A DNA stretch of 64,000 nucleotides from Dyella telluris (GCF_014297575.1 NZ_CP060412.1:4402001-4466000), one strand, 5' to 3'. Counted from the first letter of the stretch, positions 33,028-42,535 are shown. The notes: generated by a model not told the origin, from the sequence alone. Numbers and translations: made by a program.

Positions 33028-35463
33028 TCAGGCCTCGTCCGGCACGATCGTGATCGACTCACCGGCACGCAGCGAAATTTCCCTAATGCGGGTTCCGAGT
33101 TTCAGTCGTGTCTTCGTGCCACCCACGCTGTGCAAGGTTGCGTGTGTAACGATGCCGTCCTGCCAACGCATGTCCACGACAAAGCCATTGCGTGCGCCGA
33201 TGCCGGTAACATCGCCACTCGTCGACCATGCGGCGGGCAGGGCGGGCAATAGTTCGATGACGCCCGGGCGGGAGTACAGCAGCATGTCGAGCATCGCTGT
33301 GGGCGTGCCGTAGTTGGCGTCAATCTGGAAGATGCCGGCATGCGGGCCGGTCTGATAGATATCGAACAAGTTCATGGCCGTGCCGTTGCCACGAATTTCC
33401 CACGGCGACAGATTGTCCAGTACCAGCTGATAGGCGCGTTCGGCGTCTTTCAGGCGCGCCCAGCACAGGGCTCGCCACGCACACGCCCAGCCGTAACTGG
33501 TCATGCCTCGCGCCTCGAGCAGGCGGGTGACGCCCTTGATCAAGGCAGGCGGGCTGTGTTCGAGCGTGATGCGGTCGCCGGGAAAGAAACCAACCAGGGG
33601 AGAAAGGTGGCGATGCCCGGGTTCTCCCAGGTCTTTCGGGGACATCCATTCTTCCAGTTGGCCGCTCTCTGGACTGATCTTGGGCAGGTAGAGCTTTCCC
33701 TGCATGCCACCAATGACGTCACTGTAATGGGCGTCCACGCCGAGGATGGCGGCTGCCTGCCGGTAGTTGGCAAACAGGTCCCACACCAGTTCCTGGGCAT
33801 AGGTGATGCCCTTTGCGTCTTTGGGGCCTTGCTCGGGCGACCAGTCGCTGTCGTCAATCAATACTTCCTGGTCATGCTTGCCCGTTGCGTCAGGATTGGG
33901 CACGGAGAGCAGTCGCGCCTCCCAGAATTCGCATGCGCCCTTGAGTAGCGGATAGATGCGTGCGAGGTAATCGTGCCGTAACGTGTACTGGTAGTGCTGC
34001 CACAGGCTATTGCACAGCCATGCATTGCCGGCCGGGTGCCACCACCAGCCATTGCCGCCAAAGATGTTGGTCGATATGGCCACCGTCCAGCCGGCGATCT
34101 TTCCCGAGCTGTTGCGGAAGCCATTTCGCGTGTCATTGAAGTGCTGCCGCGTGATGGCCGTCCATGACTCGTGTTGGGACAGGCAATAGGTCGCCAGCGC
34201 TTCGAAGCAGCTGGGCAGCCCGGCGCGGTCGGGCAGCCAATAGTTCATCTGGATGTTGATGTCGGTGTGATAGTCGCTCATCCATGCCGGCGTATTGTCG
34301 CCAAGCCACAGTCCTTGCAGGTTGGTGGGCAGCCCGTCGCGCGATCCGGCGATGGTCAGGTAGCGACCGAACTGCAGGTAGGTGGCCTCGAGCTCAGGGT
34401 CTGCGGGGGCGCCCGGCCTGGCACGCGCCTGCAGGCGCGTCCATGTATCGGACGCGCGTTGCGCGGGCGTCGATGTACCCAGGTTGACCCCCATCGAGGC
34501 AAACAGTGCCGCGTGGTCGGCGATATGGGTCTGTAGCAGATCGGCTGCATTCCGCGCCGCTGCCGCATCGAGCTTCTGCATGACCCGTGCAAGCGGGTCC
34601 GCTGCGCGATCGAGATAATCCCTCGCACTGTCCGGAATGTAGTTGGTGCCGCCGCAATACAGGATGGTCAGCGCCTCGCAGCCGGCAAAGTGCAGCATGC
34701 CATCATCGATCGATACCTTGCCGGTCGAGACGGTGACCTTGATGCCGGCGGCATAGGCCAGCCCGTTGGGGAGCGTGCCACTGAAATGCATGCCTGACGT
34801 TGAAGGTGAAGGCAGGGTGCTCTCGCCATGCGTGCCCTGAAGGTCGACGGCTCCCGACCAGGTGCCGCCCCCGCTTTGCGAGAGATGCATGACGACGACG
34901 TCATCCGGATGGCTGGCAAAGATCTCCCGCAGGTAGCGGATGCCGTCCTTGCGATAGGAAATCCGCGCGTAGCCGTTGGCGAGATCCAGTTCCCTCCGGT
35001 ATTCGGTGACATGCGATAACTCATGCCCGGGCACGTCGAGGTACAGCCTGGCAAGCAGGTTGAAGCTGCCAAAGGTGGCTGCGTCGTAAGGGAATTGCCC
35101 GTCCTTGTCGAGTTCGCGGTTCGGCCCGCCGAGCCACATGGAGCTGTCGGTGAGATACAGGAAGTCCCGCGCCGGGTCACCACCCACCAGTGCGCCCATG
35201 CGCCCATTGCCGATGGGCATGGCCTCCTGGATGACGCGTTGTTCGGTGGCGGGCGCGTTGTACCAGAGCGTGGGGCCGTGCAAGGTGGGTGCGCGCGTGG
35301 GTCGTGGACCTTGCGGCCTGTCTGGTGCGCCGCAGAAACCTGGCGCACTCAACAGGGGCAGCAGCGCCGCCATCGTGCCGGTCATCTTCAGGAAGCGTCG
35401 CCGGGCTGCCTGTTCGGGATCGTGCTGATGGCGGTCAACGTCAAAGTCTGGCTTGCTATTCAT
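33028..35463 (-). CDS. GH95 alpha-L-fucosidase-type glycosidase, Tat-exported
   Basis: 811 residues. A twin-arginine signal (RRRFLKMTG, residues 21-29) implies folded export. The GH95 layout is complete: N-terminal beta domain (LWYNAPATEQ, PIGNGRMGALVGG), alpha-toroid barrel and C-terminal beta domain. Catalytic acid equivalent is Glu544 in SPEQGP; Asp715 in FQIDANYG and Asn403 match the water-activating residues of Bifidobacterium AfcA. The position of the first AfcA asparagine (N421) is Asp401 here. GH95 enzymes cleave alpha-1,2-L-fucose or alpha-L-galactose, for example on xyloglucan side chains. No strong ribosome-binding site. Confidence 0.88.
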   Translation of the reverse strand: MNSKPDFDVDRHQHDPEQAARRRFLKMTGTMAALLPLLSAPGFCGAPDRPQGPRPTRAPTLHGPTLWYNAPATEQRVIQEAMPIGNGRMGALVGGDPARDFLYLTDSSMWLGGPNRELDKDGQFPYDAATFGSFNLLARLYLDVPGHELSHVTEYRRELDLANGYARISYRKDGIRYLREIFASHPDDVVVMHLSQSGGGTWSGAVDLQGTHGESTLPSPSTSGMHFSGTLPNGLAYAAGIKVTVSTGKVSIDDGMLHFAGCEALTILYCGGTNYIPDSARDYLDRAADPLARVMQKLDAAAARNAADLLQTHIADHAALFASMGVNLGTSTPAQRASDTWTRLQARARPGAPADPELEATYLQFGRYLTIAGSRDGLPTNLQGLWLGDNTPAWMSDYHTDINIQMNYWLPDRAGLPSCFEALATYCLSQHESWTAITRQHFNDTRNGFRNSSGKIAGWTVAISTNIFGGNGWWWHPAGNAWLCNSLWQHYQYTLRHDYLARIYPLLKGACEFWEARLLSVPNPDATGKHDQEVLIDDSDWSPEQGPKDAKGITYAQELVWDLFANYRQAAAILGVDAHYSDVIGGMQGKLYLPKISPESGQLEEWMSPKDLGEPGHRHLSPLVGFFPGDRITLEHSPPALIKGVTRLLEARGMTSYGWACAWRALCWARLKDAERAYQLVLDNLSPWEIRGNGTAMNLFDIYQTGPHAGIFQIDANYGTPTAMLDMLLYSRPGVIELLPALPAAWSTSGDVTGIGARNGFVVDMRWQDGIVTHATLHSVGGTKTRLKLGTRIREISLRAGESITIVPDEA

Positions 35464-35611
35464 CGGTGGCTTGCCCGTTCCGTTTCACGTGCTCATCGAA
35501 GGGGTGTCGATGCCATGAGCGCGAGACTGTGTGGCGTCTGTGCCGGGAATGTGGTGGCGTGGTTCGCGGGCTGGCGTTGCTCGCTCCGGCCACGCCCGTG
35601 TGGCGCGATGG

Positions 35612-36337
35612 TCAGGCCCGTGCCTTTCTTCGTGTGGTCGCGTAGTGCTGTCGCAGGTTCTCGTGCGAATCGGCGATCATCGATCGCATCGTCTTGTGCG
35701 CCACGTCCGGCTGCTGCTGCCTGATCGCATCGAGTACCTTCTGGTGGTACGACAACGAGTACCTGAAATCGCTGGCGTTTCGCGCAGAGAGGGTGAGCAG
35801 CGTGCCAAGCGCGGTCTCGATCACCGAGAACAGTGACTGCATGAGTTCGTTGCCGGTTGCCTGAAGCACGGCGTCATGAAAGGCGAGGTCGGCCTGTGAC
35901 CATGCGTCCTGCGTCTGCGCAGCAGCCATGGCGCCATAGGCTTCTTCGATCCGGGCGAGTTGCGCGCCGCTGCGACGGCGAGCCGCCGCAGCGGCGGCGG
36001 CGGGCTCGATGATCTCGCGCATCTCCACCAGCTTGTCGACGAAGTCGTCAGTCGGCATGGAGGCGCAGCGCCAGCTGAGCACGTCTGCATCGAGCAGATT
36101 CCAGTGCCGCTCTTCCAGGACGCGGGCGCCCACGCCTGTTCGCGACTCAATCAACCCCTTGGCCGACAACACCTTCAGTGCTTCACGCAGGGCGTTGCGG
36201 CTGATCTGCAGGCTCCCGGCCAGGGTTTCCTCGCGTGGGAGTACTTCGCCTGGCTTGACCTTGCCGCTGACGATGCGCTGCCCGAGCTCCTGCATGACGT
36301 GTCCATACAATGTGCGAACGGCAATCGGTTTCTTCAT
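35612..36337 (-). CDS. GntR/FadR-family (FCD) transcriptional regulator
   Basis: 241 residues from the ATG at 36337; a frame extension to 36388 would run through the operator at 36369 and is rejected. Winged helix at about 8-72 (LGQRIVSGKVKPGEVLPREE, SRNALREALKVLSAKGLIES), FCD domain at about 85-225 with DLAFHDAVL and YHQKVLDAI. It is very similar along its whole length to the regulator at 42788, so the two are paralogues that may share DNA sites. Lies between GH36 and GH95; likely controls this sugar region and itself. Confidence 0.9.
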   Translation of the reverse strand: MKKPIAVRTLYGHVMQELGQRIVSGKVKPGEVLPREETLAGSLQISRNALREALKVLSAKGLIESRTGVGARVLEERHWNLLDADVLSWRCASMPTDDFVDKLVEMREIIEPAAAAAAARRRSGAQLARIEEAYGAMAAAQTQDAWSQADLAFHDAVLQATGNELMQSLFSVIETALGTLLTLSARNASDFRYSLSYHQKVLDAIRQQQPDVAHKTMRSMIADSHENLRQHYATTRRKARA

Positions 36338-36368
36338 GAAATACTCGAGTGCGGCCGGGGAATCCCTT

Positions 36369-36379
36369 TTATCGTACAA
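36369..36379 (-). promoter_or_regulatory. FCD-GntR operator candidate upstream of the GntR gene
   Basis: The minus strand reads TTGTACGATAA, fitting TTGT-N3-AYAA, about 30 bp before the ATG at 36337. The position suggests autorepression. The rest of the 294-bp gap to the GH36 stop shows no gene. Confidence 0.6.
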
Positions 36380-36631
36380 AGGGACCATTTTGTGGTCTGT
36401 TGCGAAAGCTGACTTTCAGGGTTGTGTTTTCTGCAGGCTCGGTCGCGGATCGAGGTGAACTGTTTCAGTGGGCCGGGCGGCGCGGGTTTTGCGTAAGCGC
36501 GAACGTAATCGTGGCATCGGCTGGTTGCGATCCATCACTTCGATGAGTGGCGGGAGCGCGCCATCAACCCGTGCCCCCGAACTGGCGGGCACGGATCGTT
36601 TGTCGTCATGCAGCGTGGGCCTGTCGGGGCA

Positions 36632-38899
36632 TCACGTTCCCGTCCGTTCAAAGACCACGCCGGCGGCCTGCAGGTCGCCACGGATCTTCAGGTCGATGCC
36701 CTGGTTCATCCAGAACGCACCGCTGGCCTCGGCGGGGGTGCCTTCGACCGCTTCGCCGTGGATCAGCCGATACCGGTAACGCGCCTTGGGGTCGAGACCG
36801 CGCAATCGCAGCGTGGGATAGGGCTCGGCTTCGTGGCCCTGTCGCTGGAAGGCAAACAGCACCGCCTGGCTGCCGTCTGCTGCCACCGATTCGGTTGCCG
36901 ACTGCGGCGACTGGTCACGCGGTGACAGCAGGCGATAGAGCAAGCCGCGTTGCACCGTGCTGCGGATGCGCTTGTATTCGGCGACATAACGCTGCGCAAC
37001 GGCATTCTCTTCCGGCGTCCATTCGAGGATGTTCGCTCCGATGCCCAATCCGCCCTGCATGGAGGACAGGAAGCGGAAGTCCAGTGAGCTGCGGCGGTCG
37101 TTGACCCAGTTCGGCGAGCCGGTCACCCAGGCCATCATCACGCCCGGGGCGTACGCATAGGTAAAGCCATCCTGGATGGTCAGGCGGTCGGAGGGGTCCG
37201 TGTTGTCGGAAGGCCACACCTCGTCGGTGAGGCCCATGATGCCCAGGTCCACGCGTGCGCCACCGCCCGAGCACGACTCGATCTCCACGCCGGGATGCCG
37301 TGCACGCAGGCGACGCATGATGTCGTACAGGTTGTTGGTGAAGGCGACATAGACCTTCTGCTGTTCTTCGGGGGCAACCTCCGGCCAGCCCGGCTCGGTC
37401 CAGTTGCGGTTGTAGTCCCACTTCAGGAACTGGATGTCGTTCTCCGACAGCAGGCGATCCAGCACGTCGTAGACGTAGTCGGCCACGTCCTTGCGCGCAA
37501 GGTTGAGCACGAGCTGGTTTCGTCCTTCGCTGCGTGGCCGGTCGTTGAAGTGCAGCGCCCAGTCAGGGTGTGCGCGATACAGGTCGCTGTCGGGATTGAC
37601 CATCTCGGGTTCTACCCAAAGGCCAAAGCTCATGCCCAGTGCATGCACCTTGCCGATCAGGGGCGACAGGCCATGCGGGAACTTGTTGCGATTGACTGTC
37701 CAGTCCCCGAGGCCCGCGTGATCGCTGTTGCGTGCGCCGAACCAGCCATCGTCGATCACGAAGCGTTCCACGCCGAGTTTGGCGGCGGCTTCCGCCAGTT
37801 TTTCCTGGCCTGCCTCGTCAACCTTGAATTCGGTGGCTTCCCAGGAGTTGTAGAGCACCGGGCGTAGCTTGGTTTCCGCGCGCTGGGGCAGCACGGTATT
37901 GATCTCGAAGCGGTGCATCATTCGCGATGCCTCGCCAATGCCGTGGGGCGTGTAGCCTGCGTAGAACACCGGGGTCTGCAGCGACTGCCCCGGTGCCAGC
38001 CGGTAACTGAAGTCGAAGGGGTTGTAGCCGCCCGTCACACGCACCTGATGCAGTACGTCCTGGTCGATGCGGATGCGCCACGAGCCGCTCCAGGCGAGGG
38101 CGCCGAACCACACGTCGCCGTGTTCTTCGTTCCATTGATTGCCGCGTTCGATGGCGAACCAGGGGTTGTTCTGGTCGCCGGTGGTGCCGCGACGGCTACC
38201 TATCTCGGTGGCGCCCGGCGTGATCGCGCGCGTCTGCAGGTTCCACTCCCTGGCCCATGCGCCAGTGAGGTAGCGCAGCGAATAGTCGTCACCCGCTGGC
38301 AGGTTCCAGCTGGCGGCCGATGCGGCGTCGACGGTCATGGCCTGCGTTGTGTGGTTCTCGATGCGCGCCGAGCGCCCGATGATGCCCGTTGCCGGATCGG
38401 TCGTGTAGCGCAGCCATACCGATACGTCGAGACGGATATCGCGCAGCTCCACTTCCAGCGTATCGTCGTGGATGCGGTGGCTTGCATAGTGCAGCACCAG
38501 GTCGCGGTTGCCATCGGCGAAATGCGCCTTGAGGTCCGGCTCGATGGTGATGCGCCCGCCCCATCCCGCGTATTCCTGTGGCGATGTGCTGCCGGGTGAG
38601 TCGAACGAGGCGTGGCCGGGTGATACGCGTGCCGGCCCCAGGGGGTCGCGGGCCGCGAGTCGTGCGCCCCAGTACAGGGTCTGCAGCATGCCGTCGCTAT
38701 CGACACCGAAGGCATAAGTGACCTCTCCGGTATCGATGCGGAACAGCTTGCGCGTGGCGTCATAGGTGATCGATGGTGTAGCGCTTGCTGCCGCCCGGGT
38801 GGTGGTCGCGGCTGAGATGGGCAGCGATGTGGCGACGCCAAACACGAAACCCAGTGCCATCACGGCGGTGCATGCCTTGCCCTTGAAGTGTTGCTTCAC
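36632..38899 (-). CDS. GH36 alpha-galactosidase, exported
   Basis: 755 residues, started at the GTG at 38899 (AAGGAA upstream), which gives a proper signal peptide (MKQHFKGKAC to about LPISA). No ATG gives such an N-terminus. The GH36 beta-supersandwich domain is followed by the barrel: RFVIDDGWFGAR, WVEPEMVNPDSDL, nucleophile Asp495 in FLKWDYNRNW, ESCSGGGARVDLG, and the acid/base region WPSDNTD (Asp565/Asp568). It releases terminal alpha-galactose from oligosaccharides. Divergent from the sugar MFS gene; the 255-bp gap carries two operator copies, one probably for each promoter. Confidence 0.92.
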   Translation of the reverse strand: MKQHFKGKACTAVMALGFVFGVATSLPISAATTTRAAASATPSITYDATRKLFRIDTGEVTYAFGVDSDGMLQTLYWGARLAARDPLGPARVSPGHASFDSPGSTSPQEYAGWGGRITIEPDLKAHFADGNRDLVLHYASHRIHDDTLEVELRDIRLDVSVWLRYTTDPATGIIGRSARIENHTTQAMTVDAASAASWNLPAGDDYSLRYLTGAWAREWNLQTRAITPGATEIGSRRGTTGDQNNPWFAIERGNQWNEEHGDVWFGALAWSGSWRIRIDQDVLHQVRVTGGYNPFDFSYRLAPGQSLQTPVFYAGYTPHGIGEASRMMHRFEINTVLPQRAETKLRPVLYNSWEATEFKVDEAGQEKLAEAAAKLGVERFVIDDGWFGARNSDHAGLGDWTVNRNKFPHGLSPLIGKVHALGMSFGLWVEPEMVNPDSDLYRAHPDWALHFNDRPRSEGRNQLVLNLARKDVADYVYDVLDRLLSENDIQFLKWDYNRNWTEPGWPEVAPEEQQKVYVAFTNNLYDIMRRLRARHPGVEIESCSGGGARVDLGIMGLTDEVWPSDNTDPSDRLTIQDGFTYAYAPGVMMAWVTGSPNWVNDRRSSLDFRFLSSMQGGLGIGANILEWTPEENAVAQRYVAEYKRIRSTVQRGLLYRLLSPRDQSPQSATESVAADGSQAVLFAFQRQGHEAEPYPTLRLRGLDPKARYRYRLIHGEAVEGTPAEASGAFWMNQGIDLKIRGDLQAAGVVFERTGT

Positions 38900-39011
38900 C
38901 TGGCCTGTTCCTTGAAGTTTGTCGCAGCCGTTGCCTGATCGCGAAGGGCGATAGGCATGGCCTGCCGGGACAACGCGAGGCCCGGTAGGCCTATTTGGTG
39001 ATGCAAGCATA

Positions 39012-39022
39012 TTGTATGATTA
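39012..39022 (+). promoter_or_regulatory. FCD-GntR operator candidate, GH36 side
   Basis: TTGTATGATTA, extended as ATTGTATGATTATTGG (39011-39026), about 112 bp upstream of the GH36 GTG. It matches the site at 42524-42539 at 14 of 16 positions. Confidence 0.6.
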
Positions 39023-39077
39023 TTGGCAAGGATCTTTGCAGCAATAAGCGCCTGCATGGCGTTTGCATCATTTCTAC

Positions 39078-39088
39078 TTGTATGACAA
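39078..39088 (+). promoter_or_regulatory. FCD-GntR operator candidate, MFS side
   Basis: TTGTATGACAA is a perfect TTGT-N3-ACAA palindrome, and the 15 nt at 39077-39091 are identical to 42745-42759 in front of the GntR gene at 42788. It lies 67 bp before the chosen MFS start. Confidence 0.65.
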
Positions 39089-39155
39089 TTTACGGCGCCA
39101 TATGGATGCCGTGCCCACTTCGGTTGCGCGCCCAGTCTGCGGAGCTGTTCGCCCC

Positions 39156-40592
39156 ATGCACAACGATCTCCCGATGCAGGGCTTGTTGAGTGACAGTGTT
39201 CCCGCGGCGCCCAATGCCTACCTCTGGCGAATCTGCCTGGTGGCGGCTTTGGGTGGCTTGTTGTTTGGCTACGACTGGGTGGTGATCGGCGGAGCCAAGT
39301 TGTTCTACGAGGCTTACTTCGGCGTGCACGATCCCGCCATGTCAGGCTGGCTGATGAGTTCGGCACTGGTGGGCTGTATCGCTGGTGCCATGTGCGCGGG
39401 GACACTTGCCGATCGCTACGGTCGACGCCCTTCGCTGATTCTTGCTTCGGTATTGTTCGTGGCGAGTGCGGTTGGTGCCGCCTCCGCGGACGGTGCAACG
39501 GTCTTCGCCGTATTCCGCATCATCGGCGGTATCGGCATTGGCCTGGCCTCCGGCCTGTCGCCCATGTACATCGCGGAAGTCAGCCCTGCGGCGAGTCGCG
39601 GTCGACTGGTGGCGATCAATCAGCTCACCATCGTGGTTGGGGTGCTGCTTGCCCAGCTGATCAACCTGTGGATTGCCCGCCCGGTATCGCCGGGCATGGA
39701 TGCCGCCGCCATGCTGCAATCGTGGAACGTACAGCACGGCTGGCGCTGGATGTTCCTCTGCGGCGGCGTGCCCGCGGTGTTCTTCCTGATGCTTGCCTTG
39801 TTGATACCCGAATCGCCGCGCTGGCTGAGTCGCCAGGGAAGGGATGAGCAGGCCGCCGTGGTGCTGGCCCGCATCGGCGGCGCGGACTATGCGCGCGACG
39901 TGCTGGCTGCGATCCGCGCCACTCATCACGATCACGCAGCGTCGGGTTCGCGTCGCGCATCGCTGCTCGCGCCCGACGTGCGGCCCATCCTGGTCATCGG
40001 CATCGTGCTGGCGGTATTCCAGCAGTGGTGCGGCATCAACGTGATCTTCAACTACGCGCAGGACATCTTTGCATCGGCCGGCTTCGACGTGAACGATGCG
40101 CTCAAGTCCATCGTCGCCACGGGTGCCGTGAACCTGGTGTTCACCGTGCTGGCTTTGCGCCTGGTCGACAGCTGGGGACGTCGTCGCCTGATGTTGGTGG
40201 GGGCGGGCGCATTGGCGGTGATCTATGCACTGATCGGCGGCGCCTACGCGCTGCATGTGATGGGCCTGCCGGTGTTGATGCTGGTGTTGGCGGCCATCGC
40301 CATGTATGCCACGACGCTGGCGCCGGTGACATGGGTGCTGCTCGCGGAGATCTTCCCTGATCGCATCCGTGCGCAGGCAGTGTCGCTGGGCGTGTTTTCG
40401 CTCTGGACTGCCTGCTTCGTGCTCACCTACACCTTCCCCTGGCTCAATGCGCGCCTGGGCCCTGCCGGCAGTTTCTGGACGTACGGCCTGATCTGCGCGG
40501 CCGGCTTTGTGTTTATCCTGCGGCGTGTACCGGAAACCTCCGGCGTGACGCTGGAAGCGATGGAGGCACGATTGACTGGCGGGCGGGACTGA
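39156..40592 (+). CDS. MFS sugar:proton symporter, sugar porter family
   Basis: 478 residues, 12 helices. The ATG at 39156 has GGAG 11 bp upstream; an ATG at 39102 is possible, while still earlier codons would overlap the operator. Sugar-porter signatures are complete: GGLLFGYDWVVIGGAK, DRYGRRPSL, PESPRWLSRQGR, QQWCGINVIFNYAQDIF, and PETSGVTLEAME at the end. The family carries hexoses and pentoses (GalP, XylE). Lying between GH36 and the epimerase/dehydrogenase pair, D-galactose is the likely substrate. Confidence 0.88.
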   Translation: MHNDLPMQGLLSDSVPAAPNAYLWRICLVAALGGLLFGYDWVVIGGAKLFYEAYFGVHDPAMSGWLMSSALVGCIAGAMCAGTLADRYGRRPSLILASVLFVASAVGAASADGATVFAVFRIIGGIGIGLASGLSPMYIAEVSPAASRGRLVAINQLTIVVGVLLAQLINLWIARPVSPGMDAAAMLQSWNVQHGWRWMFLCGGVPAVFFLMLALLIPESPRWLSRQGRDEQAAVVLARIGGADYARDVLAAIRATHHDHAASGSRRASLLAPDVRPILVIGIVLAVFQQWCGINVIFNYAQDIFASAGFDVNDALKSIVATGAVNLVFTVLALRLVDSWGRRRLMLVGAGALAVIYALIGGAYALHVMGLPVLMLVLAAIAMYATTLAPVTWVLLAEIFPDRIRAQAVSLGVFSLWTACFVLTYTFPWLNARLGPAGSFWTYGLICAAGFVFILRRVPETSGVTLEAMEARLTGGRD

Positions 40593-40664
40593 GCTGCGTT
40601 CGCGGGTCGCACCTGCCGAATGTGCAGGCGGAAGTGACCGCCGTTCCCCTGGCCGAACGCGTGT

Positions 40665-41477
40665 TCAGTCGTGATAGATCTGGCTGCGTCCGCCATCGAT
40701 CAGCAGATCGGTGGCGTTGACGAAGCGCGCTTCGTCGCTGGCCAGAAACAGCGCCGCGTAGGCGACTTCCTCGGGTTTGCCGATGCGCTTGCAAGGCAGC
40801 AGTTCGGCCTGACGAAGGCGCTCAGCCTCGGGATCCGGGCAGGACTGGAAATAGCGTTCGGCCGCCGGCGTCATGATCAGGCCGGGCGAGATGGAGTTCA
40901 CGCGAATGCCGCGTGCGGCGTATTCGATGCCGAGCGAACGGGTCAGTCCGATCAGGCCGTGCTTGGCGACGGGGTAGGGGAATGCACCGGGGATGATCTT
41001 GTGACCATGTACCGATGCGATGTTGACGACGTGTCCGTAGCCGGCGGCAAGCATGGTGGGCAGTGCTGCGCGGATGCAGTGCCAAGCGCCCGCCAGGTTC
41101 GTATCCAGGCAACGGCGCCAGTCCTGTTCGGTGGTCTGCAGCGGGTCGCCGAACACATTGATGCCCGCGCAGTTGATCAGGATGTCCAGGCCGCCGAGTG
41201 CATCTATGGCCTCGGCAATGGCGGTATCGACCTGCGTCGCCGAGGAAACGTCGGCACCCACGGCCACCATGCGACGCCCAGTCGTCTTCATCAGTGCATC
41301 ACCCACGGCCTTTGCCGGGGCCGCGGTAAGGTCGAGCAGGGCCAGGTCGGCTCCCTCGCGTGCGAAGAGTTCGGCAATGGCGCTGCCGATGCCGCTGCCT
41401 GCGCCCGTGATCAAGGCGTGTTTTCCCTGCAGTCGCGGTCGACCCGTGGTGGCGAAGTCGTGGGCGCTCGTGTTCAT
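40665..41477 (-). CDS. SDR-family sugar dehydrogenase (galactose 1-dehydrogenase-like)
   Basis: 270 residues from the ATG at 41477 (GAGG 9 bp upstream). Classical short-chain dehydrogenase: NAD-binding TGAGSGIGSAIAE near 27-39, NCAG, catalytic Ser in NIASVHG, and Tyr/Lys in YPVAKH. It follows the aldose 1-epimerase by 19 bp, and together they fit oxidation of the correct anomer of an aldose to its lactone, probably D-galactose given the galactosidases and transporter beside it. No galactonate genes are in this window, so the rest of the route is elsewhere or the substrate differs. Confidence 0.82.
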   Translation of the reverse strand: MNTSAHDFATTGRPRLQGKHALITGAGSGIGSAIAELFAREGADLALLDLTAAPAKAVGDALMKTTGRRMVAVGADVSSATQVDTAIAEAIDALGGLDILINCAGINVFGDPLQTTEQDWRRCLDTNLAGAWHCIRAALPTMLAAGYGHVVNIASVHGHKIIPGAFPYPVAKHGLIGLTRSLGIEYAARGIRVNSISPGLIMTPAAERYFQSCPDPEAERLRQAELLPCKRIGKPEEVAYAALFLASDEARFVNATDLLIDGGRSQIYHD

Positions 41478-41496
41478 GCGGACTGGCCTCGGTGGA

Positions 41497-42426
41497 TCAG
41501 GGATTAACAGCGAGAAGCGGAGCACCGGTAGCTCCCAGTGGGCGCACCCGGAACGCAAAGTGTCGGCTCAATGGTTCGCCCGGTGACAGTCGCGTCATGC
41601 CATGGGCCATCGGGCCGCCGGAACGGTGCACCGCATCGATGCAATGGTCCACCGGTTCGAAACAGAAAAAGTCGGCGCCCACGGGCGTGTAGAGAATGAA
41701 GGCGTCCACGTTGGCGGCCAGGTCCAGCGCCAGCCCCAGGCCGGGCCACTCGATGGTGGCCTGGCCATTCCATCCGGTAAAGCAGTGGTTGAGCTCCTCG
41801 CCGGGGATGGCGCGACCATCGCGAAAATCCCAGGCGGGCGGCACGTCGACGCGCTCGACCGGCATCGGCGACTGCCCGTCGTTGAGCCAGACCTGAGTGG
41901 CGGCGGCGCGTAATCGTGCGCCGCCGTGAAGCAGGAAGAAGGGGTGTAGCCCCAGGCCAAACGGCAAGCTGGCGTCACCTTCGTTGCGTACAGTCAGTGC
42001 GATTCGCAGTGTGTCGTCGTGCAGTGCATAGTGCTGGTTGGCGCGGTACGCATAGGCGCCCGGTGTAGCGTCATCCAGCGCGAGCTCGACCCCGTTGGAA
42101 TCTTGCCGTTCGACCCGCCATGCGCGCTGCCACCCGGTGCCGTGGATCGGGTACGGGTCATCGGCGCGGTTCAGCGGCAGCGAAACGCGGGTGCTTTCGA
42201 ATTCAAAGCCGCCATGGTCGATGCGGTTGCTCCACGGCACCAGCGGGTAGCAGGCCAATCGGTTTGGCTCAAACGCATCCGTTGGCATGGCCGGTGGTCG
42301 CAGCGGGCGCATGAGCGGGATGCGGGCGTCTCCCTGTTGTGCATCAAGAAAGGCCATGCCGCCGCCGAACGACGGGCAGATGCCGGCAGTCAGTCCCGTG
42401 CCTTCCAACTCGATCATGCGGGTCAT
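41497..42426 (-). CDS. Aldose 1-epimerase (galactose mutarotase family)
   Basis: 309 residues from the ATG at 42426. The mutarotase beta-sandwich is shown by YPLVPWSNRIDHGGFEF, the catalytic His in YPIHGTGWQRAW, a second His in LGLHPFFLL, and a Glu in the C-terminal part. It interconverts alpha and beta anomers so that the next enzyme (SDR, 19 bp downstream) receives the right one. An operator copy lies about 98 bp upstream. Confidence 0.88.
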   Translation of the reverse strand: MTRMIELEGTGLTAGICPSFGGGMAFLDAQQGDARIPLMRPLRPPAMPTDAFEPNRLACYPLVPWSNRIDHGGFEFESTRVSLPLNRADDPYPIHGTGWQRAWRVERQDSNGVELALDDATPGAYAYRANQHYALHDDTLRIALTVRNEGDASLPFGLGLHPFFLLHGGARLRAAATQVWLNDGQSPMPVERVDVPPAWDFRDGRAIPGEELNHCFTGWNGQATIEWPGLGLALDLAANVDAFILYTPVGADFFCFEPVDHCIDAVHRSGGPMAHGMTRLSPGEPLSRHFAFRVRPLGATGAPLLAVNP

Positions 42427-42524
42427 GTTCTTTCTTCTTGTCAGTGTTGTGCGCGCCAGTGTGGATTGCCTGGCTGCCGTCACAGTGGAAGGTGCGACCG
42501 GTTCGGATCGTCGCACCATATATA

Positions 42525-42535
42525 TAGTATGATGA
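42525..42535 (+). promoter_or_regulatory. FCD-GntR operator candidate, epimerase side
   Basis: TAGTATGATGA within ATAGTATGATGATTGG (42524-42539), 14 of 16 identical to the GH36-side site at 39011-39026. Weakest palindrome of the set but well placed before the epimerase-SDR operon. Confidence 0.5.

Noticed and set aside
38899..39010. Earlier ATG start for GH36 at 39010
   Set aside because: The added residues lack a signal peptide and overlap the AT-rich promoter region; the GTG at 38899 has a ribosome-binding site and gives a proper signal peptide.
40627..40642. GGCGG-AAGTGA-CCGCC hairpin between convergent MFS and SDR genes
   Set aside because: Only a 5-bp stem with no T-run; too weak to call a terminator.
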